Below are positions 14,162-23,465 of a DNA stretch of 64,000 bases, piece after piece. The notes below the pieces were generated by a model. The model was given only the letters and a program-made list of their open reading frames with translations, was not told where the DNA came from and searched no databases. Each line of letters opens with the position of its first letter. Within the stretch, counting starts at the first letter, position 1. Made by a program: the position numbers and the translations under genes. Source of the DNA: Pseudomonas sp. NKUCC02_KPG (GTDB taxonomy: Bacteria > Pseudomonadota > Gammaproteobacteria > Pseudomonadales > Pseudomonadaceae). The stretch covers positions 62,001 through 126,000 of the forward strand of contig NZ_JAHKRC010000002.1 of assembly GCF_019345465.1 (NCBI RefSeq). Direction: 5' to 3'.

Positions 14162-16948
14162 ATGAGCCAGACCGTAACCCCGGGACACTTGCAGCAGTGG
14201 CTGTTCGACGGGCAGGAAATCGCCCTGTTTGATGTGCGCGAGCATGGCCAGTATGGAGAGGCCCATCTGTTTTTCGGGGTCAACCTGCCGTACAGCCGAT
14301 TGGAACTGGAGGCTCGGCGACTGGCGCCCAACCTGCAGGTGCGACTGGTGATCTACGACCAGAACGGCAGCGATGTTGCTGCACGTTCAGCCCGGCGCCT
14401 CCAGGCGTTGGGGTATGAACGCGTACACGTGCTTCAGGGCGGTGCCGATGGCTGGCAGGCTGCTGGTTATCAGTTGTTTGCCGGGGTACATGTACCGTCC
14501 AAGGCATTTGGCGAATTGGTCGAACAGGTCAGCCATACGCCCCATGTCACCGCACAACAACTGGCCGACTGGCAAAGCCGGGGCGAGCCTTTGGTGCTAC
14601 TCGACGGTCGTCCGTTCGATGAATACCGCAAAATGACCATTCCGGGTTCTGTGTGCTGCCCGAACGGTGAGTTGGGGTATCGCATCCATGACCTGGTGGC
14701 GGACGAAAAAACACCGATCGTGGTCAACTGCGCCGGGCGAACCCGCAGCATCATCGGCGCACAAACCCTCATCAATCTGGGGGTGAAGAATCCGGTCTAT
14801 GCCTTGGAAAACGGCACTCAGGGTTGGGATCTTGAAGACTTTGAGCTGGAGCACGGCAGCCGCCGTCGCTATGCCGATGGGGTGACCACGGCGTCATTGC
14901 CTGCGCAGCGGCTGGCCGCTTCGCAACTGGCGGAACGGGCGGGGGTGAAAACGGTAGCCGCGGTCCAGGTTGAGCAGTGGGCTGCGGATGCGCGGCGCAG
15001 CCTGTTCCTGTGTGATGTGCGCACTGCAGAGGAGTTTTCCGCGGGCAGCCTGACCGGCGCGCAACATACGCCGGGCGGACAGCTGATTCAATCGACCGAC
15101 CTGTATATCGGTGTGCGCCAGGCGCGGGTGGTGCTGATTGACAGCGATGGCGTACGTGCGCCGATTGTTGCGAGCTGGCTGCGCCAGTTGGGCCATGAGG
15201 TGTATCTGCTGGCAGAGGGCGTGAACAGCGGTCTGGCGTTGCCCGAAGGCGATGTGGTCGGCCACGAGGCGCTGCCATTGATCTCGGCGCAGGCACTGGC
15301 GGATGCACTGAAAGACAAGGCGGTTGCGTTGATCGACCTGCGTGCGAGCAGTGCCTATCGCAAAGGCCATATTGCCGGTTCACGATGGTCGATCCGCTCG
15401 TTGCTCGCGCAGCATGTGGCGGGTGAGCAGCGACCGGTTGTGTTGTTGGCCGATCAAGCGCAACTCGCTGCGTTTGCCGCCCGTGAATTGCCCGAAGCCC
15501 TGCGTGTGCACGTGCAACTGCTGGACGGCGGACTCGAGGCCTGGCGTGCAGCAGGATTCGCCGTGGAGGAAAGCCCGGACAGTCCATCCGATGATCAATG
15601 CATCGATTTTCTGTTCTTCACCCATGATCGCCACACGGGCAACAAGGATGCGGCGCGCCAGTACCTTGCCTGGGAAATCGGTCTGCTGGCGCAAATGAGC
15701 GCCGACGAAATCGCCAGCCTCAATCCTTTGCAGCCGACAGTACGTCCAGATGAACGGGTGCGCACGCGCTTGGTGCATGCGGCACGGGCCCAGGGTATCG
15801 GCGGGCGGGCGGTCAATGTGCCGGTCACTCGTCTGAGCACCGTGCTGTTTGATAACCTGGCACAGATGCGTGACGCCCGGGCCCGGCGCGATCATGAGCG
15901 CGTGCTCAGCTACGGTGCTCGCGGCAACCCGACGGCGTTCGCCCTCGAAGACCTGGTCACTGAGCTGGAGGGGGGGTACCGCACGCGGTTGTTCGGTACC
16001 GGCCTGGCGGCTGTGGCGCAGGTGTTTGTGGCGTACCTGCGGCCCGGTGATCATGTGCTGATTACCGATGCGGTGTACGCGCCGGTGCGGCGTCTGGCGC
16101 GGGAGTTTCTCCAGCCTTTCGGTATTGAGGTCAGCTATTTCGCTGCGAACGGCCACGACCTTGAGGCTCAACTGCAAGCCAACACCAAAATGATCTACAC
16201 CGAAGTGCCAGGCTCATTGCTGTATGAACTGTGCGATTTGCCGGCCATTGTGGCGCTGTGCAAAAAGCGCGGCATCCTGGTGGCCGTCGACAACACCTGG
16301 GGCTCGGGTTATCTGTACCGACCGCTGGCGCTTGGTGCAGACATCTCGATCATGGCGCTGACCAAGTACCTGAGCGGCCATAGCGACGTGCTCATGGGCA
16401 GTGTCTGCACCCGTGAAGAGGCATGGCCGGCACTCGCTTCCATGAGCGACAACTTTGGAGCAACGGTCAGCCCCGATGACGCCTACCTGGTCCTGCGCGG
16501 CGCTCGAACCCTGGCGCCCCGACTGGAAGTGCATGAGCGTCAGGCCCTGGAAGTCGCCCATTGGTTGCAGGCGCAACCGCAGGTGAAACGTGTATTCCAT
16601 CCGGCTTTGCCCGATCATCCTGATCATGCTTGTTGGAAGCGGGATTTCACGGGCAGCAATGGCTTGCTGTCTTTTGAGTTGAACGACACGGACACTGCCT
16701 GTGTTGAACGCTTCATTGATGCGCTGCAGGTGTTCGGGTTGGGGGCTTCCTGGGGCGGTTTTGAAAGTCTGATTACCGTAGCCGATACACAAGATCGCAA
16801 CAGTGCGGCTGATCGCTCACTGAACCCTGTGTTGCGCTTGCATATCGGGCTGGAGGATGTCGCCGCCTTGATCGAGGATCTGCAGCGCGGGTTTGAGGCT
16901 TTGGAGAAGGATAGGGGCAAGCCTTTGGACGAGCTTTCGCGCCGATAA
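14162..16948 (+). CDS. Four-rhodanese / cystathionine beta-lyase-like PLP fusion protein
   Basis: A 928-residue multidomain protein. Four rhodanese-like modules cover about residues 5-110, 128-235, 265-360 and 373-470. Only the second has a catalytic cysteine (Cys190 in VVNCAGRTRS); at the same place the others have Asp (IYDQNGSD, LIDSDGVR) or no thiol (LLADQAQL). A linker with DDQCIDFLFFTHDRHTGNKD follows, then a Cys/Met-metabolism PLP domain from about 530 to 915, with the PLP lysine Lys735 in ALTKYLSGHSD and the conserved VAVDNTWGSGY. It could cleave a C-S bond in the PLP domain and take up the sulfur on Cys190. Start chosen at 14162 (GGAA upstream); the frame is open further upstream only as antisense-free overlap with the dioxygenase gene. 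Confidence 0.87.
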   Translation: MSQTVTPGHLQQWLFDGQEIALFDVREHGQYGEAHLFFGVNLPYSRLELEARRLAPNLQVRLVIYDQNGSDVAARSARRLQALGYERVHVLQGGADGWQAAGYQLFAGVHVPSKAFGELVEQVSHTPHVTAQQLADWQSRGEPLVLLDGRPFDEYRKMTIPGSVCCPNGELGYRIHDLVADEKTPIVVNCAGRTRSIIGAQTLINLGVKNPVYALENGTQGWDLEDFELEHGSRRRYADGVTTASLPAQRLAASQLAERAGVKTVAAVQVEQWAADARRSLFLCDVRTAEEFSAGSLTGAQHTPGGQLIQSTDLYIGVRQARVVLIDSDGVRAPIVASWLRQLGHEVYLLAEGVNSGLALPEGDVVGHEALPLISAQALADALKDKAVALIDLRASSAYRKGHIAGSRWSIRSLLAQHVAGEQRPVVLLADQAQLAAFAARELPEALRVHVQLLDGGLEAWRAAGFAVEESPDSPSDDQCIDFLFFTHDRHTGNKDAARQYLAWEIGLLAQMSADEIASLNPLQPTVRPDERVRTRLVHAARAQGIGGRAVNVPVTRLSTVLFDNLAQMRDARARRDHERVLSYGARGNPTAFALEDLVTELEGGYRTRLFGTGLAAVAQVFVAYLRPGDHVLITDAVYAPVRRLAREFLQPFGIEVSYFAANGHDLEAQLQANTKMIYTEVPGSLLYELCDLPAIVALCKKRGILVAVDNTWGSGYLYRPLALGADISIMALTKYLSGHSDVLMGSVCTREEAWPALASMSDNFGATVSPDDAYLVLRGARTLAPRLEVHERQALEVAHWLQAQPQVKRVFHPALPDHPDHACWKRDFTGSNGLLSFELNDTDTACVERFIDALQVFGLGASWGGFESLITVADTQDRNSAADRSLNPVLRLHIGLEDVAALIEDLQRGFEALEKDRGKPLDELSRR

Positions 16949-17063
16949 AAACGTTAAGGCAGTGTTTTCTAGGAGCAAAGGCACAACGGTTTGGCCTGAT
17001 TAGCTATGCTCAATCCCTGGCTTTGGCTACCGAGGCATTTTTAGACCAAAAAAGGGGAGCGAT

Positions 17064-17162
17064 ATGAAAACTAAAATCCATAAGAAACACATATTTGTCA
17101 TTGTTCTGGTCGTGTTTGCCGTGTTCAGCTTTTTGATGACTAACTGGGATCAGTCATTGTGA
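17064..17162 (+). CDS. 32-residue single-span membrane peptide
   Basis: A very small gene: MKTKIHKKHIFVIVLVVFAV followed by FSFLMTNWDQSL. A basic start (KTKIHKKH), one hydrophobic helix of ~16 residues and a short polar tail suggest an inner-membrane peptide. GGGGAG (17055-17060) is placed ideally, 3-9 nt before the ATG, and a terminator follows 70 nt downstream. It may be transcribed with the sulfur operon or from its own promoter. No family is recognised. Confidence 0.6.
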   Translation: MKTKIHKKHIFVIVLVVFAVFSFLMTNWDQSL

Positions 17163-17231
17163 ATCGTCTGGAGTCAGTAGCCTTTACAGTCACTCAAAGG
17201 TGTTTGGTGCCTGGCTGACTCTAGCCAAGAA

Positions 17232-17270
17232 AGACGCCGCGCTCTCATGATGAGGTCAGCGGCGTTTTTC
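17232..17270 (+). terminator. Rho-independent terminator
   Basis: ACGCCGC (17234-17240) and GCGGCGT (17259-17265) form the stem, followed by TTTTT. It closes the sulfur operon and small-peptide region before the convergent T6SS lipase operon. Confidence 0.75.
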
Positions 17271-17421
17271 CTTGAAGTTCATGCCGTAACGGTGCAAGGC
17301 GGGGGGATGCCCAGAACTTGCCGGGTGTAAGTTGTGTTGGCGTCCGGGGTGTCATGGGAGCATCAGGTGCCATTTTCTAGCCCGCAGTTGCATGAAATGC
17401 TCACACGCTGCAGGTATCAGG

Positions 17422-19668
17422 CTAGACAATCGAATCAATATCAAAATTGAAGGGTGTTCCCGGAATGCGGACTCCGATAATGGCTGCTATCGCTCGCTCA
17501 TCATCGTTGGCAGATGGCGGAGCCATTGCCAGTTGTTCCTCCTTACGGTTCTCTGCATGAGCTTTCCAGCGAGGCAAATCCTCATCAGTCAGTTCGGGTA
17601 GTCCCGCGAACACGCCATACACATCGGCCTCACTGACACGGCTAACCCGTAACTCGCTCAGCCGCGTGCGCGTGATCTCTATGTTGCGGAACTCTTGTTG
17701 AAGAGCGGCCATCGCCGCGGCTTGATTACGGACATAACTGTCGGAGCTCGCCGCCAGACGGCTCTCCAGAGTGAGTACTTGCCGCTTGGCATTGGTTAAT
17801 GCCTCATCCACCTGCTCAAACTCATCAATAGTCACCAATGAGCGATTGGACTCCTGAGCATCCTGCCAGCGGCGCAGGCTGGCCCAGCAGTTGGGAATGT
17901 AGCTGACGACCATTTTGTGGTGGGCATTATCAATCACCTGCCGCAAGAATGGGCCACGGGAGGGCAGGCCGTCGGTTGCCTTCAGCGCTACGGCACAACC
18001 GTGGTCGTTGATGGTGCTGCACCCTGGCTTCCAGAGGATCGAGGACATGAAACCCGCGTTAAAGTAGACCGGCATGAAGTGTCGCAGTGTGCCGTGGTGA
18101 GCGTAGGGCTCACCGGTCATGTTGACCATGCCCAGTACCAGCGATGCCACCCCGATAGCCGGGTTCAGCACGGTAACGACACCCTGTGCCATGTACTCCC
18201 GCTGGGTGGACGTATTCATCCATGTCGATGGAACGCTTGGCACCGGGTCGTTGTGGTTGACTATGCGGTGGTGAACCAGCGGCTTGGCCCCCTCAACAAA
18301 GACCTTGTCACCGGCCCGGGGGGCGCCATAGGTGTAAAGCACGATGTCATAAGTGAAATCCGGTCGACGTCGTAGCATTTCAGACACGATCAAGGCAATC
18401 GCCCCGCCCAGGCTGTGCCCGGTGATAACCAGTTTTTGTCCGCTGTAAAACATGTCCAGGTAACGAGTGACAAAAAGGTAGGCTACCTTGGCCGCACCAT
18501 AAAATCCGTTGTGCACCTTGCCAGGTGAATCGCCAAAGGGCACCTGAGTCGCATCCATGTCACGCAAGGCATCAGCCACGCTGGCGGTGCCCCGGATCGA
18601 AAGAAGAATCAGCGCATCATGGTGAGTGATAAAGGCTTGGGTATCGGTACCGTCGTCATCAGCGCGGTCATCAAGCCAGTGAATAGTCGCCGGACTTTCC
18701 TGCTTCTCCCCCAGGCTCGGGCTATTAACCTGCGGGTATAGTGCCGGGTCGAAGGGCACCACCTCCAGGCGTCTGGAGTAAGGCACCTCCTCATACAACG
18801 GGTAATACGCCTTTCCTCCAGCCTGCGCTGCATCGACCTGCCAAAGCTCGTCAAATTTTGCTAGCGCGTCAGCAAACCAATTGCCGATGCTCGGCTGTAG
18901 CGGAAAGCTCACTGTGTCGGTGTCTACCGGATGATCGATGGGTTGCTGGGCAAAGTCGCTGTAACTCAGTGTCGACATCAGCGCCAGTTGGTAGAGGTTG
19001 AGCGCGCAGAAATCGTTGCCGGGTGACAGCATTGGGCGCAGGGCGCGCAACGGGCGCACTTCCAGTACATGGTGCCGGTTCGGCATCAGCGGAACGCCGA
19101 AACGTTTTGCTAGCTCAGGCTTGTAGCCAGTACTTCCTTTGACCGGTAGCGGTCGAAACAGCTTAAAGACATGGAAGTTGGGAGGGAAATGGCGTGCGGA
19201 CAACGGCGGCAGGTGTGCGCCGTACTCCACGAGTTCTCGTACCTCTACCTGATAAAAGGCTCCCACATTGGTCTTGTCTTGTGCAGGATTGGATTGAGTG
19301 CGAAGACCGGACTTATTGGAGAAGCGAGTTTTCTCGGCTCGCACCTGTAGTTCGGTGATGGGTAGGGGGTAGTGATCTCTTCCACTTAAAACTGTGTAGG
19401 TTTTCTCGCGTCCCTGATAGGGTTGATTCAGCGTCAGCACCACAGGGCCGCAGTAGTGGTTTTCCACTTTCCCGGAGCCTGTCGCATCCAGCTTGCCGGT
19501 GTAGATAATGTCTTCGTGGTCGATGATCTGATAAGTCAGCCCGGCATAAGGTTGTCCATCCCCGAACTCGTCCACTAATTGAAAACTGGTCGAGTGTTCC
19601 CGTAAAGGGCAAGCGTGAATTGTGCCATCCATGGATGACCTGTCACGTTCTGGCAGTGCACGGATCAT
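17422..19668 (-). CDS. Putative T6SS lipase effector (class 3 lipase)
   Basis: A 748-residue protein with an alpha/beta-hydrolase class 3 lipase domain (about residues 320-520). The nucleophile elbow is GHSLGG with Ser419; the acid is probably in VNHNDPVPSVPS. The N-terminal ~300 residues include TSFQLVDEFGDGQPYAGLTY, a beta-rich segment seen in secreted effectors. The C-terminal ~150 residues are helical and probably coiled coil (around TNAKRQVLTLESRLAAS). No signal peptide, as expected for VgrG-delivered cargo. It resembles T6SS phospholipase effectors of the GxSxG type (Tle2-like). The start at 19668 has AAGGAGG and overlaps the upstream lipoprotein stop (ATGA). Last gene of the hcp-vgrG operon. 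Confidence 0.85.
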   Translation of the reverse strand: MIRALPERDRSSMDGTIHACPLREHSTSFQLVDEFGDGQPYAGLTYQIIDHEDIIYTGKLDATGSGKVENHYCGPVVLTLNQPYQGREKTYTVLSGRDHYPLPITELQVRAEKTRFSNKSGLRTQSNPAQDKTNVGAFYQVEVRELVEYGAHLPPLSARHFPPNFHVFKLFRPLPVKGSTGYKPELAKRFGVPLMPNRHHVLEVRPLRALRPMLSPGNDFCALNLYQLALMSTLSYSDFAQQPIDHPVDTDTVSFPLQPSIGNWFADALAKFDELWQVDAAQAGGKAYYPLYEEVPYSRRLEVVPFDPALYPQVNSPSLGEKQESPATIHWLDDRADDDGTDTQAFITHHDALILLSIRGTASVADALRDMDATQVPFGDSPGKVHNGFYGAAKVAYLFVTRYLDMFYSGQKLVITGHSLGGAIALIVSEMLRRRPDFTYDIVLYTYGAPRAGDKVFVEGAKPLVHHRIVNHNDPVPSVPSTWMNTSTQREYMAQGVVTVLNPAIGVASLVLGMVNMTGEPYAHHGTLRHFMPVYFNAGFMSSILWKPGCSTINDHGCAVALKATDGLPSRGPFLRQVIDNAHHKMVVSYIPNCWASLRRWQDAQESNRSLVTIDEFEQVDEALTNAKRQVLTLESRLAASSDSYVRNQAAAMAALQQEFRNIEITRTRLSELRVSRVSEADVYGVFAGLPELTDEDLPRWKAHAENRKEEQLAMAPPSANDDERAIAAIIGVRIPGTPFNFDIDSIV

Positions 19669-20462
19669 GGGGTCACCTCCTTGTTTTCCGTGCAACCGGG
19701 GTAAATGGTGCAGGTGTCGCGACCATCCGGCATGCGAAAGGTGCTGAAGTCTTTGTAATTGCCATAGCAAAAGGCATGTTGGTCTTCAAAATTGTCTCCC
19801 ATACAGCGTTTCCATCCACCGGGCACCTTGACCCAGGTGTCCTTCATGTAAGGTCTTTCCTCATCGGCCAACTTGATTTTCAGTTTCACGGTTTTGCCCG
19901 GTAGCTGATCAAGGGTGTACGCGGCGAACGGACGACCTTTGGTGACATTGCCCTGGGTATCGGTGTTTTTGCAGAAGAGGATTTTTACAATACGACGCAA
20001 GCCTCCCGAGGTCCGGAAAGTCCACTGGCACTGCCCCGAAATCTGGCTTTCGCCAGCAGCATTGAAGGAGCCTTTGTCGCGAGCGTCGAGATAATCGCGC
20101 ACCGCGATAAACCCGGAATCTCCGCCGGAGTCACCAAAATCTTTGCCATATACCCCATTGATCTCAAGGTCTATGCCATTCAGCACCAACTCACAGCCTT
20201 TGCGGGTGAGGTGTATTTCAATCTCTACATCGGGCTTGTATTCAGACCACCATTCGCGATTGAACTGCTGTTTCACATTGTTATACCTGCCCAGGTTGCA
20301 AGATTGACCGGGGACAGGTACGTAGGTCACTTTCGCGACATAGGCAAAGCCCGGTGGCATGTCGGCGGTCAGGGTAAAAGTGTCGGACTTCCCTGTGGCT
20401 GAGCAGCCGCCAGTCAGGGCCAGGCAACTACCAAGAATTAAACGGTGAATAACGCGTTTCAT
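19665..20462 (-). CDS. Lipoprotein, probable immunity protein of the lipase
   Basis: A 265-residue lipoprotein: MKRVIHRLILGSCLALTGGC is a type II signal peptide with the lipobox LTGGC (Cys20). Asp is not at +2 (the sequence is CSAT), which would favour sorting to the outer membrane. The mature part has several cysteines and no enzyme motif. It is coupled by ATGA overlaps both to the DUF4123 gene upstream and the lipase gene downstream. Periplasmic lipase effectors are usually paired with periplasmic or lipoprotein immunity proteins, so immunity is inferred from position and localisation, not from sequence similarity. Confidence 0.78.
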   Translation of the reverse strand: MKRVIHRLILGSCLALTGGCSATGKSDTFTLTADMPPGFAYVAKVTYVPVPGQSCNLGRYNNVKQQFNREWWSEYKPDVEIEIHLTRKGCELVLNGIDLEINGVYGKDFGDSGGDSGFIAVRDYLDARDKGSFNAAGESQISGQCQWTFRTSGGLRRIVKILFCKNTDTQGNVTKGRPFAAYTLDQLPGKTVKLKIKLADEERPYMKDTWVKVPGGWKRCMGDNFEDQHAFCYGNYKDFSTFRMPDGRDTCTIYPGCTENKEVTP

Positions 20463-21307
20463 ACGGGGCCATCTCCCTGCCAATACAGCGCTTGCTGATA
20501 AACCCGGTCAAAGTGCATCGCCGGAGTTTCGTTTGGCCGGGGTAGCCAGTTTTTGGGTGGGTTGGAATCCGGCGCCTGCAAGCTTTGCATCAGCAAAAAG
20601 TGAATGCTGTCGGGTCCCTGCCAGCCCCAGGTGTGCGCCAGGTCGAGCTGGCCCCGTAGCCAGGCATCAATGTCTTGTTCTCGGGCCAGATCGAGCAGCG
20701 TGTCGAAGTGCTCGCGGACCAGGTAACGGCGCGTATTGTCGAACTGTATGCCCATGAAGGTTTCGTCAGGCGTAGGGATATGGCACCAGGCGGGGTCTGT
20801 GGGCAGGGGATGAATACCGGGATCAGGGTTGTCGGTAACAGTCCACTGCTCAGCCTGCCAATAACACACGCTGGTCATGAGGCCGAGGTAGTCCGCACGC
20901 TGCTCGGGTTGCAGGTAGGCCAGTGCACGCCCCAGTACGCGGTTATCGTGAAAGCGATAAAGCGCTTGGTTCGGCCGCTCACCGGTCACCAGACGCTTCT
21001 GCCAATGGGCGGTCAACGCATCGAGGTCAGCGCTTGCGGCGCTGGCAAGCCAGCCCCAATGACGGTCCGGTGTCTTGAGCAGGGCCTGAAGGGTCGGATG
21101 CTCAACCGCGTCCAACCGGAAGAGGCAGGGAGCAACGTTCGCCAATGAATCAGCAGGTGTTCCCCTGTACAGATTGCGGTAGTGATCGACGCCCAGTTCA
21201 CTGACCAACCCATTGCGCTCGTCAAGTTGGCCATCTGAATCCAGTACCAGGTAAAGGTGTCGTCCCTGCCGGGTTTGCTCTTGCAACCATTGTTCAAGGG
21301 TAATCAT
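20459..21307 (-). CDS. DUF4123 T6SS effector adaptor (chaperone)
   Basis: A 282-residue soluble protein of the DUF4123 type. The N-terminal part HLYLVLDSDGQLDERNGLVS is followed by LYRGTPADSLANVAPCLFRL, the family's strand with the A(x)xxPxL motif, and the region about 60-130 contains HWGWLASAASADLDALTAHW, where DUF4123 members have a G(I/W)...S...HLR-like helix. These proteins load a specific effector onto its VgrG. It lies between vgrG and the lipoprotein-lipase pair with ATGA overlaps on both sides, which points to the lipase as its client. Confidence 0.87.
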   Translation of the reverse strand: MITLEQWLQEQTRQGRHLYLVLDSDGQLDERNGLVSELGVDHYRNLYRGTPADSLANVAPCLFRLDAVEHPTLQALLKTPDRHWGWLASAASADLDALTAHWQKRLVTGERPNQALYRFHDNRVLGRALAYLQPEQRADYLGLMTSVCYWQAEQWTVTDNPDPGIHPLPTDPAWCHIPTPDETFMGIQFDNTRRYLVREHFDTLLDLAREQDIDAWLRGQLDLAHTWGWQGPDSIHFLLMQSLQAPDSNPPKNWLPRPNETPAMHFDRVYQQALYWQGDGPV

Positions 21308-23379
21308 GCACGTTCTCCAGTGCTGCATAGACCATCACGACAGGCCTCGCACAGTGGGCATTTGTCCGCCGCTTTCTGTTTGACGGCGGCCAAGATGGAC
21401 AGCGGACTAGCGATAATCGATTGCGGTGCGCTGGCCAGCGCCTGGGCGGCTTGCAGCGGTGGAACACCTGCCACGGGTGCGCCCCCCTGAACAATGTCCA
21501 CGCTGCTGAAAATGCCGCCTGCGGTGATGAGGATGTGTTGACCACCGGCCTGAAGCGTCAGGCTCATGCCGGCATTGATCACCACATTGGCCGCAGTGAC
21601 ATGGGCGTGTGCCCCGGCCTGAATCACCAGCGTGCCGTCGGCCGTCGTGCTGCTGTTGCCGGTGATGCTGATCAGTTCGTTGCCACCGATCACCGTGTTA
21701 CGCAGGCCTTGGGTGGTGTGCAGTTCGTCACCCTTGATCAGGCTGGAGCTGTTGTTGTCCACCTGCTCAACGCGGTCGTTGCTGATCAGGCTGTGGCTGT
21801 CCCGCGTGATGTGCTCGCGGCGGTCGTTACCGATGTGGGTGTCGCTGTCGTTGAGGATCACCTGTTCGATGTCGCGCTGCGCCCGCAGGTGGATCAACTC
21901 CTGCCCGGCCCGGTCTTCAATCGACAGTTCGTTGTAGCCGCCATTGGCGGGTGAGCTGTGGCTACGCAGTACCGTTTTGGTCTTGTGCGCGGGCAAGGGG
22001 TAGGGCACCGGCGTGACCTTGTTGGGGATGCAACCGGTAATCAGTGGATGGTCGGGATTGCCCTCCAGATACGTCACGACGACTTCCATGCCGATGCGCG
22101 GGATAGTCACCGCACCGAAACTTTCTCCCGCCCAGCTGGATGACACCCGCAGCCAGCAACTGCTCTTGTCGCTGCCCAGCTCGGCGCGGTCCCAATGGAA
22201 CTCGACTTTGACCCGGCCGTATTCATCGCAAAAAATCTCTTCCCCTACAGGCCCCGTAACGCGAGCCGTCTGGCTGACCAATACGGATTTGCGCGTGACC
22301 AAGGGAGGCCGGTAGAACACGTTCCAGGGGATCGCACTGAAGGTGTTGCGGTAACCCTGGGTGAAGCCGTCTTCGGGGTTAACGTCGTGGGTGATCGCTT
22401 CCTCCAGCGCCTGAGGTTGCTTGCCTGTGTGCGTCACGCTGAGCAACAGCCACAAGTCGTTGCAGGCTTTACGGGGGTGTTCGGTCAGGTCGAAGAAGTG
22501 GCCGCTGCGCAGAGTTGGCTGGTGGCTTTTGCCCTCGGCTAACTGGTAGTCGGTGCGGTGTCGCTCCAGGGCTTGCCGGGCAATGTGTCTGCCGAGCTTT
22601 TCATTTTCGATCAGCGCCGGGTAACGGTAGTCTTCGAGCGCAGGGCTGAACTCGGCGGTGAAGTGGCTTTGCAGCAACAGGCTTGGGCGTTTTAGATCAT
22701 AGCCCCGGCGTGTGGTGGTACTGGTTCGGGTGCTGTAACGCATCGAGAACTGGCTGACGACCGGGTGATCCGCCACCAGACCGGAGCCTTGCAGGTAGGG
22801 CGTGCCCCCCAGCTTTGGGAAATAGGTCTGATCGTCGGTGAATACCAGAAGGTGGCCATCCTGACTGTGCTGGTGGTGCCATGAAATGCCATCTTCACTG
22901 CATAACCGCTGGATGAACTCGAAGTCGTTTTCCCCGTATTGAGTGCAGTACTCGCGTTCCGGGCTGGTGTTGACGTGGAAGGTGTACGCATCGGCTTGGA
23001 TGCCATGGCCTTTAAGGACCTGGGCCACGATCTGCGGCACCGTCAGGTGCTGGAAAATCCGTTGGTTATGACTGAACTGCACGTAGTGCAGGGCAGGCAC
23101 GAGGGTTAATTGATAACGGGTCAGGCGGCGACCGGACTCGCCTACGAAGACCTCTTCGATATGGCCATGAATGCCTTCACCATTGAGGCCAAACTGAAGA
23201 AAAGCGGGCTGACAGAGCAGGCTCTCCAGATCGAAATCAGGGTACTCGCTGACCAGTTCGATGTGGATCGCATACAAGCGGCTGATGACTTCAGTGCCAT
23301 CAAAGGCCAGGACCTTGAAGTCGTTGCGAACAGAGGGGATCAGTAACGTGAAATGCGCAGCATTGGCTGGCGCGAACAT
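21304..23379 (-). CDS. vgrG: Type VI secretion tip protein VgrG
   Basis: A 691-residue VgrG (TssI). The N-terminal gp27-like part (about 5-380) shows FDGTEVISRLYAIHIELVSE and CTQYGENDFEFIQRLCSEDG; the gp5-like OB fold follows with EYGRVKVEFHWDR and the DUF2345-type beta-helix with SIEDRAGQELIHLRAQRD and repeated xxNDxxxH strands. The C-terminal tail (about residues 640-691) is alanine-rich and ends with a cysteine-rich CPLCEACRDGLC, possibly an adaptor or cargo docking site. Start at 23379 has AAGGA 9 nt upstream. It follows hcp by 86 nt and overlaps the DUF4123 gene by 4 nt. It appears intact. Confidence 0.95.
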   Translation of the reverse strand: MFAPANAAHFTLLIPSVRNDFKVLAFDGTEVISRLYAIHIELVSEYPDFDLESLLCQPAFLQFGLNGEGIHGHIEEVFVGESGRRLTRYQLTLVPALHYVQFSHNQRIFQHLTVPQIVAQVLKGHGIQADAYTFHVNTSPEREYCTQYGENDFEFIQRLCSEDGISWHHQHSQDGHLLVFTDDQTYFPKLGGTPYLQGSGLVADHPVVSQFSMRYSTRTSTTTRRGYDLKRPSLLLQSHFTAEFSPALEDYRYPALIENEKLGRHIARQALERHRTDYQLAEGKSHQPTLRSGHFFDLTEHPRKACNDLWLLLSVTHTGKQPQALEEAITHDVNPEDGFTQGYRNTFSAIPWNVFYRPPLVTRKSVLVSQTARVTGPVGEEIFCDEYGRVKVEFHWDRAELGSDKSSCWLRVSSSWAGESFGAVTIPRIGMEVVVTYLEGNPDHPLITGCIPNKVTPVPYPLPAHKTKTVLRSHSSPANGGYNELSIEDRAGQELIHLRAQRDIEQVILNDSDTHIGNDRREHITRDSHSLISNDRVEQVDNNSSSLIKGDELHTTQGLRNTVIGGNELISITGNSSTTADGTLVIQAGAHAHVTAANVVINAGMSLTLQAGGQHILITAGGIFSSVDIVQGGAPVAGVPPLQAAQALASAPQSIIASPLSILAAVKQKAADKCPLCEACRDGLCSTGERA

Positions 23380-23465
23380 AGGCTTGTCCTTAGCGGAGAG
23401 ATGAGACACAACGCAAACGGCATCAACCGCCAAAGAGATTGATGCCGCGAAACAGCGAGTCAGTG

